Shown one piece after another: positions 60,215 through 64,000 of a stretch of 64,000 bases of DNA (position 1 is the stretch's first letter; each line of letters begins with the position of its first letter). The notes under the pieces are model-generated. The model did not search any database, had not been told where the DNA came from, and saw only the letters and a program-made list of their open reading frames with translations. The stretch lies in assembly GCA_963764465.1 (NCBI GenBank), contig CAVXSO010000002.1:682001-746000 (forward strand). Reading direction: 5' to 3'. A program made the position numbers and the translations under genes. This stretch comes from JAJXXT01 sp963764465 (GTDB lineage Bacteria > Pseudomonadota > Alphaproteobacteria > Acetobacterales > Acetobacteraceae).

Positions 60215-61339
60215 TCAGGAAATCGTGATGCCCGCGGCGCCGCCGGTGATCTTCACCACGCCGGTCGCCCCGGGGTTGATATCCGCCGCGCCGCCGTTCA
60301 GCAGCAGCCCCTCGATGCTGGCGACCATGCCCGGCGCCGCGGCATAGGCCTGCGCAATGACGTTGGAGAGCGCGAGCGGCGTGCCCACGGGCAGTCCGTC
60401 CACGTAGGCGAGCAGCGCCGGCGCGATCAGCCCGATCGCCGCCGGCTTGGCGGTCCCCGCCGTCACGTTCAGCGTCAGCGCGATGGTCGTCTCCGTCACC
60501 GCCGGCCCCTGCACGGAAACCTCGATCCCCGCGGCCCGCACGGCGGCGATCGCGGTCGCGACATTGGCGAGCAGTGCCGCACCCGGCGTCCCGCTGCCGT
60601 CATCCACCGTCACCGCCACCTGCGCGGTGCCGGGCGTGTTCTCCTGGATGACATAGCTCAGCCCCTGCTCGACGCTTTCGATCGCGTACCGGATCGCGGC
60701 CAGCGTCGATTTCGACAGCGCCTGGATATAGGCCGCGAACCGCGCCTTCAGCGCCGCATCCGTCTCCGCGTTCAGCGCGTTCGTGAAGGCGGGTGCGTTC
60801 GATACCGTATCGATCCCGGAAATCGCGGAGGCAATCAGCGTGATCGTGTTCGCCTGCACGTTCCCCTGGCTGCCCGCGTTCACCGCCTGCACCGGCACGG
60901 TCACGCTGCCCACCCCGCTCGCCACCAGGTAGCCGCCCAGCGCCTGGTTCCACGCCGCGTTCGTGCTGTCCACGGTGACGACGAAGGGCTGCGTGCCGTC
61001 CGCGGTCTTCACCTGCGCCCCCGCCGGCACCAGCGCCGGTCCATAGGCGGCATAGCGCGAGAACGTCACGCTCCCGGTCGCATAGGTCGCCGGCAGTCGT
61101 GCGAGGCCAAAGTCGCCCACGAAGCTGTCCACGTCCGCGCCCTGGCTCGTCGCCAGCCGCGTCATCGACAGCACCTGCGCGATCAGCCATTGCAGCCACA
61201 GGCAGACGGAGGCGAAGCCCTGGAACAGCGCATAGGCCACGCTGCCGGAGGAAACCTGCGTCAGCTGCGGCGCCACCGCCTGCGCCGCGGCCACCTCACC
61301 CTGGACGATCGTCTGTTGCGGCAGAAACGTCAGTTGCAC
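60215..61339 (-). CDS. Phage baseplate J-like protein
   Basis: 374 residues from the GTG at 61339, preceded by GGAGA. The J-type pattern is visible: SQGADVDSFVGDFGLARLPATYATGSVTFSRYAAYGPALVPAGAQVKT at the start of the conserved core, VPVQAVNAGSQGNVQANTITLI and GIDTVSNAPAFTNALNAETDAALKARFAAYIQALSKSTLAAIRYAIESVEQG. It forms the baseplate edge. The longer upstream frame to 61426 is low-complexity and overlaps the gp25-like gene. Confidence 0.85.
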   Translation of the reverse strand: MQLTFLPQQTIVQGEVAAAQAVAPQLTQVSSGSVAYALFQGFASVCLWLQWLIAQVLSMTRLATSQGADVDSFVGDFGLARLPATYATGSVTFSRYAAYGPALVPAGAQVKTADGTQPFVVTVDSTNAAWNQALGGYLVASGVGSVTVPVQAVNAGSQGNVQANTITLIASAISGIDTVSNAPAFTNALNAETDAALKARFAAYIQALSKSTLAAIRYAIESVEQGLSYVIQENTPGTAQVAVTVDDGSGTPGAALLANVATAIAAVRAAGIEVSVQGPAVTETTIALTLNVTAGTAKPAAIGLIAPALLAYVDGLPVGTPLALSNVIAQAYAAAPGMVASIEGLLLNGGAADINPGATGVVKITGGAAGITIS

Positions 61340-61367
61340 GGGCAATCTCCGTTCTCGGGTGCCATCG

Positions 61368-61754
61368 TCACATTCCAGCCGGCACGACGGCGAGGTTCTG
61401 CGCCGTGCCGTCCGTGACATCGACATAGGCGACGGCGGCCTGCACCAGCCCGCCCGCCGCCTGGCTCACGCTCACCACCGGCAGCGGCGATCTCGCCACC
61501 GTCGCTTCCTGGAACATCTGCGCGCGCAGGATCGCGGTGATGCGCGCGGCGTCGACCGTCTGCCCCACCATCGCCCCCAGCCCCGCGCCGTAGTTCACAT
61601 CCCAGATATAGTCGCCGGGATTGGTCAGCAGCCGGCGCAACACCCGCTGGCGCGTCAGCAGCGTGCCGCTCGCCAGCGCGATATCCCCGTTCGGTGCCAG
61701 CACAATGTCGCCGCCGAACTGATGCGCCACATCCGCGCCCTGTGGATTTGCCAT
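61368..61754 (-). CDS. GPW/gp25-like baseplate protein
   Basis: 128 residues with the gp25 pattern GGDIVLAPNGDIALASGTLLTRQRVLRRLLTNPGDYIWDVNYGAGLGAMVGQTVDAARITAILRAQM. These small wedge proteins help assemble the baseplate of contractile tails and have T6SS TssE relatives. It lies directly between the V-like and J-like genes, as expected. Confidence 0.85.
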   Translation of the reverse strand: MANPQGADVAHQFGGDIVLAPNGDIALASGTLLTRQRVLRRLLTNPGDYIWDVNYGAGLGAMVGQTVDAARITAILRAQMFQEATVARSPLPVVSVSQAAGGLVQAAVAYVDVTDGTAQNLAVVPAGM

Positions 61755-61755
61755 G

Positions 61756-62391
61756 TCACGATGCCTCGAAATTCGCCGTCAACGGGTTTGCCGGCCCCAC
61801 CTGCTGCGGCGGCGAGGTGCTGCCGCCCTGCGGGTCGCCGTGCGTGTGGTTGACGAGGTAGTTCCACACCTCGGAGGTGCAGAGCGGCAGCGCCGTCCCG
61901 CTGCCACCCGTCACATGCGGCGCGGAAAGCGCGATGCTGCCCGCCGCCTGGACGGAAACATCGCCCGTCGCCTCCACGGTCACGTTGCCCGCCGCGCTCA
62001 CCGTCACGCCGCCATCGGCGCTCAGCCGGATAAAGGCACCGGAAGCCGAAACGATCGCGGCCTCGCCCGGCTTCACATACGCCACCGGCGCCGCCGGCGG
62101 GTTGACCAGGCTCCACGCAGCACCCAGCACCGCCCAGCTCTCATGGTCGCCATCGAGCGGCACCACCACCACCTGCGCGCCGATCGCGGGCGGGCAGATC
62201 AGGCCCCAACCGCCGCCACCGCCCATGCCCAGGATCGGCAACCAGCCGGAAAGCACGCCCTCCGGCTGGATCGTCACCTTCGCGAGGTGGCGCTGAGCAT
62301 CCACGCTCGTCACCGTCGCGAAGCGCGGCTGCGGCCGCGTCGCATCCAGCGCCGCCGCATGGTAGCGCAGCGCCTCGGCAAGCCCGCTCAC
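61756..62391 (-). CDS. Phage baseplate assembly protein V (spike)
   Basis: 211 residues. The OB-fold N half is FATVTSVDAQRHLAKVTIQPEGVLSGWLPILGMGGGGGWGLICPPAIGAQVVVVPLDGDHESWAVLG. A beta-helix-like part follows with repeated V/A units (GGVTVSAAGNVTVEATGDVSVQAAGSIALSAPHV). This is the gpV/gp45-type puncturing spike. It ends with a His-containing loop (NHTHGDPQGG), common for a metal-binding tip. Confidence 0.85.
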   Translation of the reverse strand: MSGLAEALRYHAAALDATRPQPRFATVTSVDAQRHLAKVTIQPEGVLSGWLPILGMGGGGGWGLICPPAIGAQVVVVPLDGDHESWAVLGAAWSLVNPPAAPVAYVKPGEAAIVSASGAFIRLSADGGVTVSAAGNVTVEATGDVSVQAAGSIALSAPHVTGGSGTALPLCTSEVWNYLVNHTHGDPQGGSTSPPQQVGPANPLTANFEAS

Positions 62392-63434
62392 GACTGCGCC
62401 ACCGGCAGCGGCGAATGGTTCTTGAGCCGCAATGATTGCCGGAACCCGGCCATGCTCACCTGGCGGTGGATCCAGTCCACCCAGTAGCTCTGGTCGAAGC
62501 TCGATCCGGTGCCCATCACCGCCACCTGGCTGCGCGGCGTGAGGGCGGTCTCACCCGGCATCTCGACCTCGATGATCCGCTCCTGCCGCCCCACCTGCTC
62601 CAGCATGGTGCGCGCCATCGCCGCCGCCTGGTCCTCCGCCAGGTTCGGCCGCACCACCACATAGCGCCGCGCCGTCCCCGCCGCGCCGGCCCGCGCCGTC
62701 CTGGTGAACGCCCGCTGCTGGCGGGAGCTCCAGGAGTGCACCTCCACCTGCGCCCCCTTCGCCAGCGTCAGCGCCCGCGTGCAGCGCAGCTGTTCCACGT
62801 TCGCAACCGTCACCCCGTTCGCGTCGTTGCCGACCAGCACGGTGAAGTCCGGCAGGCCCGGCTGCGGCAGCGGCTGGAAGTACAGCGTCCGCCCCTGCAC
62901 CCACACGTCGTAGCCCTCGTGCTGCGCGAGCCAGGTCAGCAGGTCCCACTCGGTCCGCGCCCGCGCGAACGCGCCCAGCGAGCTGCGTACATGATCCTGC
63001 TGGTAGAACGTCCCCGCGAGCGTGGACGTCGCCGCCACCTCCGCCGCCAGCCCATGCCGCCGCGCAATCGCCTCGGCGATCTCGGAGCTGGTGCGGTTCT
63101 GAAACGTCTCCTGCGTCGGCGCCTCGATCATCGCGGCCACGAAATCCCGCCCCGCGAGCAGCACCAGGCCGGTCCCCACGTCATACTCCACCTGGTCCAC
63201 CTCGCCGGTGATCAGCGTCGTGAAGCCGATGCCGTCCGTCGATACCTGCACGTCCAGCACAGCAGGCGGGCTCAGGTCCCACCATGCCCCCATCCCGCTG
63301 GAGGCCGCGAAGCTCAGCGAGAACTCGCCCGCATGAAAATGCCCGTTGCAGAGAACGGAGGCGGTGAGCGGCCCCGGCAGCGCCACGCCGTCCGCCAGCA
63401 CGCGCACCAGCGGCGATGAAACCGCCCCGCTCAC
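62388..63434 (-). CDS. Late control D-like tail protein (gpD)
   Basis: 348 residues, overlapping the next gene by 4 bases on each side. Features are VTVANVEQLRCTRALTLAKGAQVEVHSWSSRQQRAFT, SSEIAEAIARRHGLAAEVAATSTLAGTFYQQDHVRSSLGAFARARTEWDLLTWLAQHEGYDVWVQGRTLYFQPLP. This matches the gpD/late-control family, a gp27-like hub component related to VgrG's N-terminal part. Confidence 0.85.
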   Translation of the reverse strand: MSGAVSSPLVRVLADGVALPGPLTASVLCNGHFHAGEFSLSFAASSGMGAWWDLSPPAVLDVQVSTDGIGFTTLITGEVDQVEYDVGTGLVLLAGRDFVAAMIEAPTQETFQNRTSSEIAEAIARRHGLAAEVAATSTLAGTFYQQDHVRSSLGAFARARTEWDLLTWLAQHEGYDVWVQGRTLYFQPLPQPGLPDFTVLVGNDANGVTVANVEQLRCTRALTLAKGAQVEVHSWSSRQQRAFTRTARAGAAGTARRYVVVRPNLAEDQAAAMARTMLEQVGRQERIIEVEMPGETALTPRSQVAVMGTGSSFDQSYWVDWIHRQVSMAGFRQSLRLKNHSPLPVAQS

Positions 63435-63631
63435 CCGATCGGCATCCCGCCGGAGTGCGCCGCGTTCGGCGCCGGAACGGTCAGCGTCACCACTCCCTGC
63501 AGGAACGGATCGGAAAGCCCGTTGGCGCGCGCCAGCATGTTCGCCAGCGTCGCGTCGCCATAGAGCCGGGCCGCGAGGGCGAACAGGTTACCCCCACCCT
63601 GGATCACCTGCTGCGGCAGCGTTCTCGTCAT
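63431..63631 (-). CDS. Tail protein X (LysM-like)
   Basis: 66 residues from the ATG at 63631. It has the P2 gpX-type/LysM-like pattern VIQGGGNLFALAARLYGDATLANMLARANGLSDPFLQGVVTLTVP. It stands between the D-like gene and a tape-measure-type fragment, as in P2-like phages. It overlaps gpD by 4 bases. Confidence 0.85.
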   Translation of the reverse strand: MTRTLPQQVIQGGGNLFALAARLYGDATLANMLARANGLSDPFLQGVVTLTVPAPNAAHSGGMPIG

Positions 63632-63639
63632 CGTCCACC

Positions 63640-64000
63640 TCAATTGTTCGCGCTCAGGTTTGCCGCCATGCGCCCGAGATAGGCGCTCGCCGTCGCCGCC
63701 TGCGCCAGGTGTCCCGTCTGCGTCGCCGCGCTCGCCAGGTCGGTCATGGAGGAGACGGGTGTCGCAAGCCCCGCCGCCCGCGCGCCCACGCCGGCCACCT
63801 GCGCGCCCGAGGCTGCCTGCGCCGCGTTCACCACTCCTTGCGCACCCGCAACGGCGCTCCATGCCGCGCCCACCGCGGCAGACCCGGGCAGGACGGGCCC
63901 GATCAGCTGCAACGTCGCCTGCACGTCCTGCAGCGTGCCCGCCACGCCATCGCCCCCGCCCGCGATCGCCGCCCCGATGTCGCCCACGAGGCTGGCCCCG
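63640..64000 (-). CDS. Phage tail protein, possibly end of tape measure (cut by window edge)
   Basis: The frame is open to the right edge. About 120 visible residues are Ala/Gly/Val-rich and helical (SLVGDIGAAIAGGGDGVAGTLQDVQATLQLIGPVLPG, QGVVNAAQAASGAQVAGVGARAAGLATPVSSMTDLASAATQTGHLAQAATASAYLGRMAANLSANN). This composition and the location directly upstream of tail protein X suggest the C-terminus of a tape measure or tail-tube-associated protein. A GTG at 63987 is an alternative start, but the frame continues upstream. Confidence 0.5.
   Translation of the reverse strand, partial: GASLVGDIGAAIAGGGDGVAGTLQDVQATLQLIGPVLPGSAAVGAAWSAVAGAQGVVNAAQAASGAQVAGVGARAAGLATPVSSMTDLASAATQTGHLAQAATASAYLGRMAANLSANN

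Overview
This is a GC-rich window (roughly 68-70% G+C by eye) with proteobacterial gene content. The abundance of TctABC and TRAP carboxylate transporters, the IclR/GntR regulators, the FixL/FixJ/FixK-like signalling genes and the general gene style point to an alphaproteobacterium, most likely Rhodospirillales/Acetobacteraceae. That placement is inference, because no rRNA or marker phylogeny is available here.

Layout. 1-4.2 kb: the end of a catabolic operon with a carboxyltransferase (cut by the window edge), a fused ADP-forming acyl-CoA ligase, a biotin carrier, and a biotin carboxylase interrupted by an in-frame TGA. 4.2-9.2 kb: an enolase-superfamily enzyme, a divergent IclR regulator and a TctA-TctB-TctC carboxylate transporter (tctA frameshifted). 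9.4-18.7 kb: a GntR regulator divergent from a TRAP transporter (dctQ frameshifted), followed by two tandem carboxyltransferases, a second biotin carrier and a split ADP-forming ligase. The two clusters are paralogous and together look like an uptake, CoA-activation and biotin-dependent (de)carboxylation route for unidentified organic acids.

18.9-29.8 kb: a stress/low-oxygen style island with a UspA-like protein, a Lon-like protease, a ribosome-hibernation factor, a phosphoribosyltransferase, an alpha/beta hydrolase and PolX. A fused PAS-kinase-receiver-FixJ-like sensor and a (frameshifted) FixK-like regulator follow, and two Crp/Fnr-type boxes lie in its promoters. 29.8-37.7 kb: an SDR dehydrogenase, an orphan type VI secretion tip module (DUF4280 PAAR-like, VgrG with a 24-glycine tract, two unknown proteins), a Tat-exported beta-propeller and a sterol-desaturase-family enzyme.

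37.7-39.0 kb: a lower-GC patch with a frameshifted DUF4238-like gene and a diverged 3' remnant of a second prfC. 39.1-50.5 kb: mostly housekeeping or general genes. These are a Met/His-rich secreted protein with a divergent Crp/Fnr regulator, DUF1003, prfC, dcd, tRNA-Thr(GGT), a sugar-type ABC importer without its ATPase, small membrane and lipoprotein genes, a HicB-like antitoxin and a cation transporter.

50.6-53.0 kb: a low-GC three-gene cassette (TIGR04255-like protein, HTH protein, unknown cysteine-containing protein) bracketed by a 27-bp perfect direct repeat that in one copy lies inside a phage Rz1-like gene. 53.0-64.0 kb: the lysis, fibre, baseplate and tail genes of a contractile-tailed (P2-type) prophage or tailocin, all on the minus strand and running off the right edge.

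A recurring feature is broken reading frames: one nonsense codon and at least six single-base-type frameshifts, several at homopolymers. Either the sequence carries indel errors or several of these functions are decaying. Raw reads would decide, and functional inference for those genes is provisional.
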